Assembly (NCBI RefSeq): GCF_041529975.1 | Contig: NZ_CP168030.1 | Location: 3,348,001 to 3,412,000, forward strand | Source of the DNA: Microbacterium maritypicum | GTDB taxonomy: Bacteria > Actinomycetota > Actinomycetes > Actinomycetales > Microbacteriaceae | Direction of reading: 5' to 3' | Length of the DNA: 64,000 nucleotides | Shown: in pieces, positions 42,761 through 51,818 of the stretch | How positions within the stretch are numbered: the stretch's first letter is position 1 | Layout of the letters: every line of letters starts with the position of its first letter | The notes under the pieces: generated by a model | What the model saw: the letters and a program-made list of their open reading frames with translations, nothing else | Database searches by the model: none | Told to the model about the DNA's origin: nothing | Made by a program: the position numbers and the translations under genes

Positions 42761-45331
42761 TTACACCTCGATGACGGTTGCGGCGACCTGCTGCGCAACG
42801 GGAGTCCACAGATCCACTTCGACTTCTGGGGACTCAATACTGACCACGAGCGAGTAGTCAACACCTAGATCACTCTGGTCCATTTTAGGACGATTCTTCC
42901 ACCAGCCGAGGACCGGATACACCGCGATCGCTTCCTTGCTTGCAAGGTCGACAGCCGAGCCCGTCCAAATGTCGGTGTGGATCGAACCGGCAGACTTCTG
43001 TTGGTCGCTGCCGAACAGCCACCCCTTCTCAGTTGCCAGCGACAACGGCTTCTGCCCGTCGTCTCGCGCTTGCGTATTGATGCGCTGGCGGAATGAAACG
43101 ACGCTCTCCTCCGGGCGCCTCATCGAGAAGCGCAGCCCGTGTGACGGATACACATACCGTCCAGCCCAGCCACGGCTCGAGGGATTGGGCTCCACAAAGT
43201 ACGACAACGTAACGCGCAGACGCACTTGAGTCTCACCGAGATCCGTGAGCTGCTCGATTGGCCATGGAAGCTCGTGCAGGTTCATCTCCCGCGCCTTGCC
43301 GCTACTTGACTGCCCCTCGCGCTCGTACGGATGAATGGCCGACTCTGCGACGAGAGTGAGCGCGTTCGACGCGCTACGCGTCGCGCGTTCGAGGCTCGGC
43401 ACACCCATTCCGTAACGTCGCAGCAGGTTGACGGCGTCCGCCTTTGTCCTTGCGTCGTCGACGCGGGATCGCATCGCATCGGTCCACTCTGCCGAATGCA
43501 CGATCAGTGCGCGCACAGTCTCCGGGCGAAGATCGGGGTAAGCGGCATAGATGTCGGCGGCGATGGCCGCAACCTGAGCAGTGGCGGCAGATGTGTCACG
43601 GGTAGTGGCGAAATAGCCCTCGCCCGGTCGCTGGAGCCTCGTGGTGAGGATCGCGAGGTTCTCCGGGCTGTCGACATCGGTGCCATCGGGAGTTCGGGCG
43701 AGGTTGCCTCCAGCGGCGACCACATCAGGCTTGAAGGGCCAACGCTTCTGATCAAAAGATACCGAGGTTCGGCTCGTCGGCGACAGCTCTCCTCGAGCAG
43801 CGATCGGCACGTAGCCGGCGAACACGCCAAGCGCATGATCCATGGCGTCGTGTTCGGCGTAGGCACCGACAGTGAGGGCGTTCCACGACTGAGCCGGGTC
43901 CTCGACCGCTTCGGCGTCGCTTCGGTCGAGGTGGTCGTCTTCCGCACGGATGTCGCGAATGTTGCCAGCAGAGACGATGAAGAGCCTCGGGCGCCGCTGC
44001 TCCTCTCGATCCAGGTAGGTGAATTGTGGCGTCGTGTCGTCGATCGCACGTCCGTAGGTCAGCGCATCGACCGTTGCCGACCAGGCCGTAGGGCGGCCCG
44101 ATTCCTGCTTTGGATGAGCGCCGGAGGCGTCCCCGATTGGCTCCCCCGCGCCGGCAGTCGCGGTCACAGCAAGCATGAATACTCGTTTGCGGTCGGCAGC
44201 GGAGATCTCCGGCTGATCCACCGCTCGTGCGGTCACCGCACCGTAAACGTCGGGCGCGTTGTCGCCGCTATCGGGCAAAAGCTTCACCGATTCGAGGCGA
44301 TGCTGCAGAGGCACGTACTGGAGATCCAAAACCGCAGCTTGCAGATCGCCGTATAGCGCCAGGCCTGCCATCTCGGTGCCGTGCGAATGCACGGCGATGT
44401 CCTTCCGCCACGCGGGGTCTGCGGCGTGCAGATCGTCTTGTGCCAGGGAGTCGTCGAGCAGTGGATGGTCTGCCTGAACGCCGCGGTCGAGGATGCACAC
44501 CACCGGCGCCCCATCCGCGGCCGCAGATGCTCGACTTTGAAGGTCTTGCACCCATTCCTTTTGCTCGAAGGCGTAGAGCTCGGGCAAGAAGCTGGAGACC
44601 TCATGCGGGCGCCGCAGCTCGGCGATGTCGTCGACCGCCCGGAACGTCGAGGCGAGTTGAGCCGCAGTTGCCTGTACGAGAATCACGGTGCGTTCACCAA
44701 AACCTAGGTAGTGATCGCTCGTCGTCAGGTCGTGCTGGCGGGCGTATGCGCCCAGCCGCTCACGCTCTTTGCCGTCCGTTCGGCGAAGCCAGGTCTCCCA
44801 CCAACAGAGCTGGTTCTCATCCGTCGGAAACTGGTCGTCAGGATCTGTCCATAGTTCGCGAATCGTGGCCCTGCGGATGGAAGCAATCCCCTCCATGAGG
44901 GTGGCGTTGCTCGGCTTGGCGCTTCCCTGAGCGACCGACTCGACATATTTCTCGAGCTTGCGAAGGAAGTACTCCTTCTTGCCTACTGGGACGAAGACGG
45001 TTGCTTCGAGCACTCGGCCCGCGGGACCGTCAACTTCGCGCACGGCGACGAGTTCGGGCTGCTCGCCCGCGGCTAAAGACTCCAGGCTCTCGATCGCGAG
45101 TTCGAGCCCGGGGAAGGACACGAACGTGATGTACGTCCCAGTGGACTGAGCTTCCTCGTCGGCCGGTGGTTCCCATGCGGTTTCGAGCTCTGATGCCAAC
45201 CGTTCACTGTGAGATTTGCGGTCGCCCGAAAACCCGGGCTTGTCGCTCCCGCCACCTTGCCCGGCGAGCGTAAAAGACTCGGTCGAGGGCGGCGTCGGCA
45301 CGACAATGTGGGGGCGGTCGCGTTCAACCAT
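42761..45331 (-). CDS. ietS: Subtilisin-like serine protease, IetS type
   Basis: An 856-residue S8-family peptidase without a signal peptide, hence cytosolic. The first 270 residues are a non-catalytic region. The triad is Asp282 (CILDRGV), His317 (HSHGTEMAG) and Ser581 (RDTSAATA), with oxyanion Asn457 (VSAGN). The serine box is DTSAATAQ and not GTSMAAP. A 250-residue C-terminal region follows. It lies two bases after the AAA+ ATPase gene, the arrangement of IetA-IetS, described as a plasmid-expulsion system in Agrobacterium and later listed among anti-phage systems. Length and order match; the trigger and protease target are unknown. Confidence 0.85.
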   Translation of the reverse strand: MVERDRPHIVVPTPPSTESFTLAGQGGGSDKPGFSGDRKSHSERLASELETAWEPPADEEAQSTGTYITFVSFPGLELAIESLESLAAGEQPELVAVREVDGPAGRVLEATVFVPVGKKEYFLRKLEKYVESVAQGSAKPSNATLMEGIASIRRATIRELWTDPDDQFPTDENQLCWWETWLRRTDGKERERLGAYARQHDLTTSDHYLGFGERTVILVQATAAQLASTFRAVDDIAELRRPHEVSSFLPELYAFEQKEWVQDLQSRASAAADGAPVVCILDRGVQADHPLLDDSLAQDDLHAADPAWRKDIAVHSHGTEMAGLALYGDLQAAVLDLQYVPLQHRLESVKLLPDSGDNAPDVYGAVTARAVDQPEISAADRKRVFMLAVTATAGAGEPIGDASGAHPKQESGRPTAWSATVDALTYGRAIDDTTPQFTYLDREEQRRPRLFIVSAGNIRDIRAEDDHLDRSDAEAVEDPAQSWNALTVGAYAEHDAMDHALGVFAGYVPIAARGELSPTSRTSVSFDQKRWPFKPDVVAAGGNLARTPDGTDVDSPENLAILTTRLQRPGEGYFATTRDTSAATAQVAAIAADIYAAYPDLRPETVRALIVHSAEWTDAMRSRVDDARTKADAVNLLRRYGMGVPSLERATRSASNALTLVAESAIHPYEREGQSSSGKAREMNLHELPWPIEQLTDLGETQVRLRVTLSYFVEPNPSSRGWAGRYVYPSHGLRFSMRRPEESVVSFRQRINTQARDDGQKPLSLATEKGWLFGSDQQKSAGSIHTDIWTGSAVDLASKEAIAVYPVLGWWKNRPKMDQSDLGVDYSLVVSIESPEVEVDLWTPVAQQVAATVIEV

Positions 45332-45333
45332 GC

Positions 45334-46335
45334 CTAAGAACGGGCCACATCAGACGAGCGGAGCGGACGGGGGCGCTCCTCTAAAGCAGTAACGAGATCG
45401 TCGGTGCGAACTCGAATGCGATTGCTGAGCACCGTTCGCTTCGCCGCGTTCTCCGCTGCGGTCGAAATCTCGGCGTGGCTCAGCCCGCGGGCAGCCGGCA
45501 CGATCCGCGGCCAGCTGAGATTACCTGTATAAAACGACGACAGCCTGTTCTTGATGACCCTTTGCACGGATGCGTCGTCAGGTAAGGAGAAGTCCATAAC
45601 TGTGTCGAAACGACGGAACAACGCGTTGTCTAGCAGAGCGGGATGATTGGTCGCCGCGATGATGATGCTCTCAGAAGTGTCTTCTTCTAGAAATTGGAGG
45701 AAGGAATTCAGCACTCGACGAATCTCTCCCACATCGTTCTGCGCGGCGCGATCACCGCCGAGCGCATCTACTTCGTCGAACAGATAAACGCCGCGGGTCT
45801 CAGACAGCGCGTCGAACACGAGCCGCAGTTTCGCCGCTGTCTCGCCCATAAACTTAGTCAGCACCGTGTCCAGCCGGATCGAGAAAAGCGGCAGCCCGAG
45901 TTCGCCCGCCACGACCCGAGCGGTCGACGTCTTGCCAGTCCCCGGAGGCCCCACAAGCAGCACTCTGCGTGCGGGCGTCAGGCCATGCTTCGCGAGCGCA
46001 TCGCGCTGCCGTTGTTCAAGGAGGACGTGCTTCAGCCGCTCTGCAAGCTTGTCAGCGAGTACGAGATCCCCGAGGCGCGCGTCGGGGTACGAAACGCTAA
46101 GGAGAGCGCCGAGCTCACCTTTGGGCTGAGCGAACGGCACGATCGATGCCACCCGAGCCTTGTTTCCGGCCCGCTCGCGCAGACCGTTGACCAGATCCCG
46201 AAGCTCCTGGGCAAACTTCGACTGCCCCGTCCGCGCGGCCTTAGCCGCGACCTGCATCGCAACGGCGTAGAACTGAGGGTCATCACCATCCGCATGGCTC
46301 TTGACCAGCGCTTTCACCTGATCGTTGGTCGCCAT
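45334..46335 (-). CDS. ietA: AAA+ ATPase, IetA type
   Basis: A 333-residue ATPase with a 115-residue helical N-terminus and a classical AAA domain. Walker A is GPPGTGKTS (129-137), Walker B is YLFDEVD (Asp187, Glu188), sensor 1 is Asn230 and the arginine finger is Arg241/Arg242 in FRRFD. The KFMGETAAKLRLVF segment matches the pore/second-region motif of the spastin-like group. ATG 46335 has a strong GAGAGGAGGT five bases upstream, so the open frame to 46434 is rejected as coding. It is the first gene of the IetAS pair and would sense the invader or activate the protease. Confidence 0.87.
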   Translation of the reverse strand: MATNDQVKALVKSHADGDDPQFYAVAMQVAAKAARTGQSKFAQELRDLVNGLRERAGNKARVASIVPFAQPKGELGALLSVSYPDARLGDLVLADKLAERLKHVLLEQRQRDALAKHGLTPARRVLLVGPPGTGKTSTARVVAGELGLPLFSIRLDTVLTKFMGETAAKLRLVFDALSETRGVYLFDEVDALGGDRAAQNDVGEIRRVLNSFLQFLEEDTSESIIIAATNHPALLDNALFRRFDTVMDFSLPDDASVQRVIKNRLSSFYTGNLSWPRIVPAARGLSHAEISTAAENAAKRTVLSNRIRVRTDDLVTALEERPRPLRSSDVARS

Positions 46336-46391
46336 CTGGGACCTCCTCTCGGTGAAAGAATTGCGCCGTCTGGATGCGTGCAGACAGAGTG

Positions 46392-46397
46392 ATTCTA
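46392..46397 (-). promoter_or_regulatory. Probable -10 box (TAGAAT) for ietAS
   Basis: TAGAAT on the minus strand lies 56 bases before the ietA ATG and gives the operon its own promoter, independent of fadA6 upstream. No good -35 hexamer is visible at the right distance. Positions 46398-46559 hold no gene. Confidence 0.5.
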
Positions 46398-46559
46398 GCC
46401 GAGCACGACCCGCATCCTGGGAGGCGCTACGCACACCCGATCCAGACGAGGCTCAAGACCCGTCGATGTGACGACTCTTCAGACCTCTCCGCGAGATGGA
46501 ACCTTTTGCGGGCTTGCGATCGAAAGCACACGCCCCGCCCCGAGCCCAGTCCGCCGTCG

Positions 46560-47711
46560 TCAGAGGCGCTCGATGATCGTGGCGTTCGCCAGACCGCCGC
46601 CCTCGCACATGACCTGCATGCCGTAGCGGCCGCCGGTGCGCTCCAGCTCGTTCAGCATCGTGGTCATCAGCCGGGTGCCGGTGGCTCCGATCGGATGCCC
46701 GAGGGCGATGCCGCCGCCGTTCACGTTGAGCTTCTCGCGCGGCACACCCGTCTCCTGCAGCCAGGCGAGCACGACCGAGGCGAAGGCCTCGTTGACCTCG
46801 AACAGGTCGATGTCGTCGAGCGTCATGCCCGAGCGCTCCATCGCGTAGGCCGTCGCGGGGATGGGCGCGGTGAGCATGAACACGGGACTGTCGCCACGCA
46901 CCGACATGTGGTGGATGCGCGCCCGCGGGGTGAGGCCGTGGTCCTTCACGGCCTGCGCGCTCGCGATCAGCACCGCGCTGGAGGCGTCGCTGATCTGCGA
47001 GGCCACGGCCGCGGTCAGTCGCCCGCCCGGAGTCAGCGTCTGCAGGCCGGCCATGCGCTCGAGCGAGGTGTCGCGGCGCACACCCTCGTCGTGGTCGAGT
47101 CCGTTCAACGGGGCGATCTCGTTCGCGAAGCGGCCCTCGTCCTGGGCGACTGCCGCACGCTGGTGGCTCTCCAGCGCGAACTGCTCCATCTCCTCGCGGG
47201 AGATGTCCCACTTCTCGGCGATCATCTCGGCGCCGACGAACTGCGAGATCTCCTGGTCGGGGTAGCGTGCCTGCCAGCCGGGCGACTCGGCGAACGGCGT
47301 CGTGAACCCGTAGGCCTCTCCGGCGACCATGGCCGACGAGATCGGCAGCTGCGACATGTTCTGCAGCCCACCCGCGATCACCAGGTCGTTCACGCCGCTC
47401 ATCACGGCCTGCGCGGCGAAGTGCACGGCCTGCTGGCTCGACCCGCACTGCCGGTCGATCGTGACACCCGGCACGTGCTCGGGGAAGCCGGCGACCAGCA
47501 CGGCCGAGCGCCCGACGTTGCCGGACTGCCCGCCGATCGTGTCGGTCGCGCCGATGATGACGTCGTCGATGGCGCCGGGATCGATGCCCGTGCGCTCGAC
47601 CAGCGCCTTGAGGCTGTGCGCCCCGAGGTCGGCCGGATGGATGCCCGAGAGCGAGCCGCCGCGCTTGCCGACCGGGGAACGGACCGCGTCGACGATGTAT
47701 GCCTCTGCCAT
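46560..47711 (-). CDS. fadA6: Thiolase FadA6-like
   Basis: A 383-residue thiolase with the nucleophile Cys89 in DRQCGSSQQ, the GGGIALGHPIGATG histidine and the C-terminal CEGGG cysteine, so all three catalytic residues are present. It is the third gene of the operon fadE30-ipdF-fadA6, the relative order of Rv3560c-Rv3559c-Rv3556c. In the HIP pathway FadA6 carries out thiolysis of ring-opened beta-keto CoA intermediates. The start has AAGGAAG at short distance. It is followed on the same strand by the IetAS segment. Confidence 0.87.
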   Translation of the reverse strand: MAEAYIVDAVRSPVGKRGGSLSGIHPADLGAHSLKALVERTGIDPGAIDDVIIGATDTIGGQSGNVGRSAVLVAGFPEHVPGVTIDRQCGSSQQAVHFAAQAVMSGVNDLVIAGGLQNMSQLPISSAMVAGEAYGFTTPFAESPGWQARYPDQEISQFVGAEMIAEKWDISREEMEQFALESHQRAAVAQDEGRFANEIAPLNGLDHDEGVRRDTSLERMAGLQTLTPGGRLTAAVASQISDASSAVLIASAQAVKDHGLTPRARIHHMSVRGDSPVFMLTAPIPATAYAMERSGMTLDDIDLFEVNEAFASVVLAWLQETGVPREKLNVNGGGIALGHPIGATGTRLMTTMLNELERTGGRYGMQVMCEGGGLANATIIERL

Positions 47712-47731
47712 GTTCTTCCTTCTCTCTGAAC

Positions 47732-48520
47732 TCACGCGTGCTGACTGCTGACGGCGACGACCTCGCCGGTCATATATGAGGAGTATGCGCTGGCGAGGAA
47801 CACCATGACGTTGGCGACCTCCCAGGGTTCCGCCGCCCGCCCGAACGCCTCGCGGGCCTTGAGCTGCTCGAGCATCTCGGGAGAGGTGACCTTCTCCAGG
47901 AACGGATGCATCGCCAGGCTCGGCGAGACGGCGTTGACGCGGATGCCGTGCGGGGCGAGGTCCATCGCGGCACTGCGGGTGAGCGCCATCACCCCCGCCT
48001 TGGCTGCGGCATAGTGGGCCTGCTCGACCTGGGCGCGCCAGCCGATGACGGAGGCGTTGTTCACGATGACCCCCGCGGTACCGGCGGCGACCATGCGCCG
48101 GCCGACGGCGCGGATGCAGCGGAAGGTGCCGGTGAGCGTGACATCGAGGACCTTGCCCCACTGCTCGTCGGTCATGTCGAGGATCGAGACCGAGCCGCCC
48201 AGGCCCGCGTTGTTGATCATGACATCGATGGGCCCGCCCTCTTCCGCGAGGTCGAGGAAGGCGGTGATATGGTCCTCGACGGTCACGTCGCACACGGCCG
48301 TGCGCACGCGGTCCGCGCCGAAGCGGTCGCCGAGCTCCTGTTGCGTCTCGGCGAGGCGACCGGCGTGGGTGTCACCGAGCACGACGAGCGCAGCACCCTC
48401 CTCCAGGCAGCGGATCGCGGCGGTCTGGCCGATGCCGGCACCCGCGGCGGCGGTGATGACGATGCGCTTGCCGGCCAGAAGACCGTGGCCGGGAACGTAC
48501 TCGGGGGCGGTGGAGCTCAT
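47732..48520 (-). CDS. ipdF: SDR oxidoreductase IpdF-like
   Basis: A 262-residue SDR, the same length as IpdF (Rv3559c). The cofactor loop reads ITAAAGAGIGQ, an unusual form lacking the first glycine of TGxxxGIG; the catalytic residues are in VIVNNASVIG and HYAAAKAG. The C-terminal VVAVSSQHA tail also fits the IpdF group. IpdF oxidises the 5-hydroxyl of hydroxylated HIP-CoA. It overlaps fadE30 by four bases and precedes fadA6. Confidence 0.84.
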   Translation of the reverse strand: MSSTAPEYVPGHGLLAGKRIVITAAAGAGIGQTAAIRCLEEGAALVVLGDTHAGRLAETQQELGDRFGADRVRTAVCDVTVEDHITAFLDLAEEGGPIDVMINNAGLGGSVSILDMTDEQWGKVLDVTLTGTFRCIRAVGRRMVAAGTAGVIVNNASVIGWRAQVEQAHYAAAKAGVMALTRSAAMDLAPHGIRVNAVSPSLAMHPFLEKVTSPEMLEQLKAREAFGRAAEPWEVANVMVFLASAYSSYMTGEVVAVSSQHA

Positions 48521-49683
48521 GGGCGGGCCTCTCGGGGCAGGCCGAGCACGCGCTCGGCGATGACGTTGCGTTGGATCTCGTCCGAACCGCCGTAGATGGT
48601 GTCGGAACGACTGAACAGGAACAGGGTCTGCAGGTCGTCGAGCGCGTAGTCCGCCCCGACGAGGAGGGACGCGGGGCCGGCGACGTCCATCGCGAGCTCA
48701 CCCAGCGAGCGGTGCCAGTTCGACCACAGCAGCTTCGTCACCGAGGCACTGTCGCCCTGCTCGCCACCCAGGGTGCGCAGGGCATGCTGGCGGATCACCT
48801 CGAGCTCCATCCGGGCGCGCACCAGCCGGTCGCGGAGCACGGCGTCGTCGATCGCGCCGGTTCGGGTGGCCGTGTCGATCACGGCATCCAGCTCGCGGCG
48901 GAACGCGATCTGCTGCGCGAGCGTCGAGACGCCGCGTTCGAAGCCGAGCGTCGCCATGGCGACCTTGAACCCGTTGCCCTCGCCGCCGACGACCAGGTCG
49001 ACCGCGGTGCGGGCATCGTCGAAGAAGACCTCGTTGAACTCGCTGGTCGCGGTCAGCTGCAGGATCGGCCGCACCTCGACGCCGGGCTGATCCATCGGCA
49101 CGAGCAGGTACGACAGCCCCTGGTGGCGGGCGGAGCCGGGTTCGGTACGCGCGATCACGAAGCACCAGTCGGCGTGCTGCGCGAGCGAGGTCCAGACCTT
49201 CTGTCCCGTGATCGACCATTCCTCACCCACGCGCTGCGCCTTGGTCGACACGGCGGCGAGGTCGGACCCGGCGCCCGGCTCGGAGTATCCCTGGCACCAC
49301 AGCTCCTCGGCCGCGACGATGCCCGGGAGGAAGCGGGCCTGCTGCTCGGGGGTGCCGTGGGCGATGAGGGTCGGTCCGAGCAGCTCCTCCCCGAGGTGGT
49401 TGACCCTGGCCGGAGCATCCGCTCTGGCGTACTCCTCATGGAAGATGACCTGCTGCGCGATGCTGAGCCCGCGGCCGCCGTGCTCGACGGGCCACGCGAC
49501 GCACGTCCATCCGGCGGCGGCCATGTGGCGGTTCCATTCGAGCCGTGCCTCGAAGTCCTCGTGCTCACGTCCGGAGCCTCCGCGGCCGCGCAGATCGGCG
49601 AAGCGGCCGGTGAGGTTCTCGTCCAGCCATCCGCGGATCTCGGCACGGAACCGCTCATCCGCGTCGTGCTGCGTCGCGTCCAT
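48517..49683 (-). CDS. fadE30: Acyl-CoA dehydrogenase FadE30-like
   Basis: A 388-residue flavoprotein dehydrogenase. CQGYSEPGAGSDLAAV is the FAD/acyl-CoA signature, GQKVWTSLAQHADW the second, and SDTIYGGSDEIQRNVIAERVLGLP the C-terminal signature. It is the first gene of fadE30-ipdF-fadA6 and starts behind an operator at 49742 shared with the divergent crotonase-fadE31-33 operon. GAGGAG lies six bases before the ATG. In mycobacteria FadE30 dehydrogenates an early HIP-CoA intermediate. Confidence 0.85.
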   Translation of the reverse strand: MDATQHDADERFRAEIRGWLDENLTGRFADLRGRGGSGREHEDFEARLEWNRHMAAAGWTCVAWPVEHGGRGLSIAQQVIFHEEYARADAPARVNHLGEELLGPTLIAHGTPEQQARFLPGIVAAEELWCQGYSEPGAGSDLAAVSTKAQRVGEEWSITGQKVWTSLAQHADWCFVIARTEPGSARHQGLSYLLVPMDQPGVEVRPILQLTATSEFNEVFFDDARTAVDLVVGGEGNGFKVAMATLGFERGVSTLAQQIAFRRELDAVIDTATRTGAIDDAVLRDRLVRARMELEVIRQHALRTLGGEQGDSASVTKLLWSNWHRSLGELAMDVAGPASLLVGADYALDDLQTLFLFSRSDTIYGGSDEIQRNVIAERVLGLPREARP

Positions 49684-49741
49684 CTGTGCTCCTCATCGAG
49701 TCGTGGTCTTCGGCTTGCCGTTCACGTATAGTATCAATAAA

Positions 49742-49757
49742 CCAAGCGATTGTTTGG
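49742..49757. promoter_or_regulatory. CAAGC-N4-GTTTG operator
   Basis: CCAAGCGATTGTTTGG (16 bases, extended to 20 with AA and TT flanks) is a near-palindrome of the same spacing class as the sites near 39.2 kb. It sits between fadE30 and the divergent crotonase gene, with AT-rich TATAGTATC promoter sequence beside it. Confidence 0.75.
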
Positions 49758-49788
49758 TTTACTGCTGGAGTTCAGAGAGGAACCCGTC

Positions 49789-50652
49789 ATGACCGTCGAA
49801 TCCGCCGACGCCGTGGTCACCTACGAGGTGCGCGGGTCGACAGCGATCATCCGATTGAACCGCCCTCAGTATCGCAACGCGCAGAACTCCCGGGTCACCT
49901 ATGCGCTCGACGCCGCCTTCACCCGCGCCGTCGACGACGACGCCGTCAAAGTCATCGTGCTCGGCGGCAACGGCACGCACTTCTGCGCGGGTCACGACAT
50001 CGGCACCCCCGAGCGCGACATCGACCGGAGCTTCGAACGCAAGGCCGTCATCTGGTGGGACCACGTGGGCGCCCAGGGCGTCGACTCCCGCTTCGCACGC
50101 GAGTCCGAGGTGTACCTCGGCATGTGCCGGCGCTGGCGCGAGATCCCCAAGCCGGTCATCGCGATGGTGCAGGGCGCGTGCATCGCCGGCGGTCTCATGC
50201 TCGCCTGGTCGTGCGACTTCATCATCGCCGCCGACGATGCCTTCTTCCAGGACCCTGTGGTGTCGATGGGCATCCCCGGCGTCGAGTTCTTCGCGCACCC
50301 GTGGGTGACCAATCCCCGCGCCGCGAAGGAGATGCTCTACACCGGAGACCGGATGCCGGCCGCCCGCGCGCACGAGCTCGGCATGGTGAACCACGTCGTT
50401 CCCCTCGACGAGCTCGAGGAGCGGACCCTCGAGATCGCGGAGCGCATCGGACGGATGCCGCGCCTCGGACTCGCTCTGACCAAGAAGGCCGTGAACCAGG
50501 CCGAAGACCTGCAGGGGATGCGGGCCGGAATGGACTCGGTGTTCGGTCTGCATCACGCCGCACACGCGCACAACGCCGAGGTCGGCGGCGACTCCCTCGG
50601 CGGGGTCGACGTGCGCTCGATCAAAGCCGACACGAAGGGGGCCACGCCGTGA
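49789..50652 (+). CDS. Enoyl-CoA hydratase/isomerase family protein
   Basis: A 287-residue crotonase-superfamily protein. NAQNSRVTYALDAAF, CAGHDIGTPERD (first oxyanion position) and VQGACIAGGLMLAWSCDFIIA (second) are intact, and FFQDPVVSMGIPGVEFF holds the acidic region. It is distinct from the EchA20 candidate. ATG 49789 is chosen with GAGAGG eight bases upstream. It is the lead gene of an operon with three acyl-CoA dehydrogenases, overlapping the first by GTGA, so hydration or isomerisation of their product is inferred. Confidence 0.85.
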   Translation: MTVESADAVVTYEVRGSTAIIRLNRPQYRNAQNSRVTYALDAAFTRAVDDDAVKVIVLGGNGTHFCAGHDIGTPERDIDRSFERKAVIWWDHVGAQGVDSRFARESEVYLGMCRRWREIPKPVIAMVQGACIAGGLMLAWSCDFIIAADDAFFQDPVVSMGIPGVEFFAHPWVTNPRAAKEMLYTGDRMPAARAHELGMVNHVVPLDELEERTLEIAERIGRMPRLGLALTKKAVNQAEDLQGMRAGMDSVFGLHHAAHAHNAEVGGDSLGGVDVRSIKADTKGATP

Positions 50653-51818
50653 ACCTCGACCTGACCTCCGAGCAGCAGGCGTTCGCCGCAGAGGCACGTG
50701 CCTGGCTCGCAGAGAACGTCCCGCCGACCCCGCTGCCCTCGATGGACACCGAGGCCGGCTTCGCCGCGCACCGGGAGTGGGAGGCGACGCTCGCCGCCGG
50801 CCGATGGTCGGTCGTGTCCTGGCCGGAGCAGTACGGCGGCCGCGACGTCGGCATCACCGAGTGGGTGCTCTTCGAGGAGGAGTACTACCGCGCCGGCGCC
50901 CCCACACGCGTCGCGCAGAACGGCATCTCCCTGCTCGCGCCGATCCTCTTCGAGCACGGCACCCCCGAGCAGCACGAGCGGTTCCTCGGCCCGATGACCG
51001 ACGGCTCGCTGATCTGGGCGCAGGCCTGGTCGGAGCCGGGAGCCGGCAGCGACCTGGCCGCGATCCGCAGCACCGCCCGCCGCGATGAGGTCCGTGGGGG
51101 CTGGGTGCTGAACGGTCAGAAGATCTGGAGCTCGCGAGCGGTCTGGGCCGATCGCGGCTTCGGGCTCTTCCGCTCCGACCCCGAAGCCCTGCGGCACCAC
51201 GGGCTCACCTACTTCCTGTTCCCGATGGATGCCGAGGGAATCACCGTGCGGGCGATCGCGCAGCTCGACGGGACCACCGGCTTCGCGGAGATCTTCTTCG
51301 ACGACGTGTTCGTGCCCGATGCCGACGTGCTGGGGGCTCCCGGCGACGGCTGGCGCGTGGCGATGAGCACCGCGGGGAACGAGCGCGGCCTCTCGCTGCG
51401 CGCGCCCGGCCGCTTCCTCGCCGCGACCGACCGTCTGGTCGCGCTGCAGTCCGAGCACGGGACCGTGTCGGAGGACGACGCGGTGGTCGACGCCTGGATC
51501 GGCGCCGAGGCCTATCGTCTCTTCACCTGGCAGACCGTCAGCACCCTGCTCGAGGGCGGGTCCGTGGGCGCCGAGGGCAGTGTGAACAAGGTGTTCTGGT
51601 CCGAACTCGACGTGCACATTCACGAGACCGCCCTGCGTATCCTCGGCCCCGAGGGCGAGTTGCGGGGAGCGTCCGCGGTCGACGGGGGCCGCTGGGTCGA
51701 CGACTACCAGTTCTCCCTCGCCGGCCCCATCTACGCGGGGACGAACGAGGTCCAGCGGAACATCATCGCGGAGCGGATCCTCGGACTCCCCCGCGGCGGA
51801 GACGGAAGGCGCGCATGA
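50649..51818 (+). CDS. fadE31: Acyl-CoA dehydrogenase FadE31-like
   Basis: A 389-residue dehydrogenase begun by a GTG overlapping the crotonase stop. AQAWSEPGAGSDLAAIRS and NGQKIWSSRAVWADRGF are the family FAD/substrate motifs, and GPIYAGTNEVQRNIIAERILGLPRG the C-terminal one. It heads a run of three acyl-CoA dehydrogenases matching fadE31-fadE32-fadE33 in order and size. Its product in HIP breakdown is not firmly established; a role on a ring-opened CoA ester is inferred. Confidence 0.82.
   Translation: MNLDLTSEQQAFAAEARAWLAENVPPTPLPSMDTEAGFAAHREWEATLAAGRWSVVSWPEQYGGRDVGITEWVLFEEEYYRAGAPTRVAQNGISLLAPILFEHGTPEQHERFLGPMTDGSLIWAQAWSEPGAGSDLAAIRSTARRDEVRGGWVLNGQKIWSSRAVWADRGFGLFRSDPEALRHHGLTYFLFPMDAEGITVRAIAQLDGTTGFAEIFFDDVFVPDADVLGAPGDGWRVAMSTAGNERGLSLRAPGRFLAATDRLVALQSEHGTVSEDDAVVDAWIGAEAYRLFTWQTVSTLLEGGSVGAEGSVNKVFWSELDVHIHETALRILGPEGELRGASAVDGGRWVDDYQFSLAGPIYAGTNEVQRNIIAERILGLPRGGDGRRA

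Larger units (their letters stand above)
42690..46550. other. Lower-GC inserted segment carrying the IetAS module
   Basis: From just after ipdC to just before fadA6 the base composition drops visibly and A/T-ending codons appear, in contrast to the strongly G/C-ending neighbours on both sides. The segment holds only the two genes ietA and ietS. No integrase, transposase, tRNA or clear terminal repeat was found at either edge, so the boundaries are approximate and the mechanism of entry is unknown. Confidence 0.65.

Noticed and set aside
42690..46550. Terminal repeats or an attachment site around the IetAS segment
   Set aside because: I compared both edges by eye and found no direct or inverted repeat longer than a few bases and no tRNA; only a composition change supports insertion.
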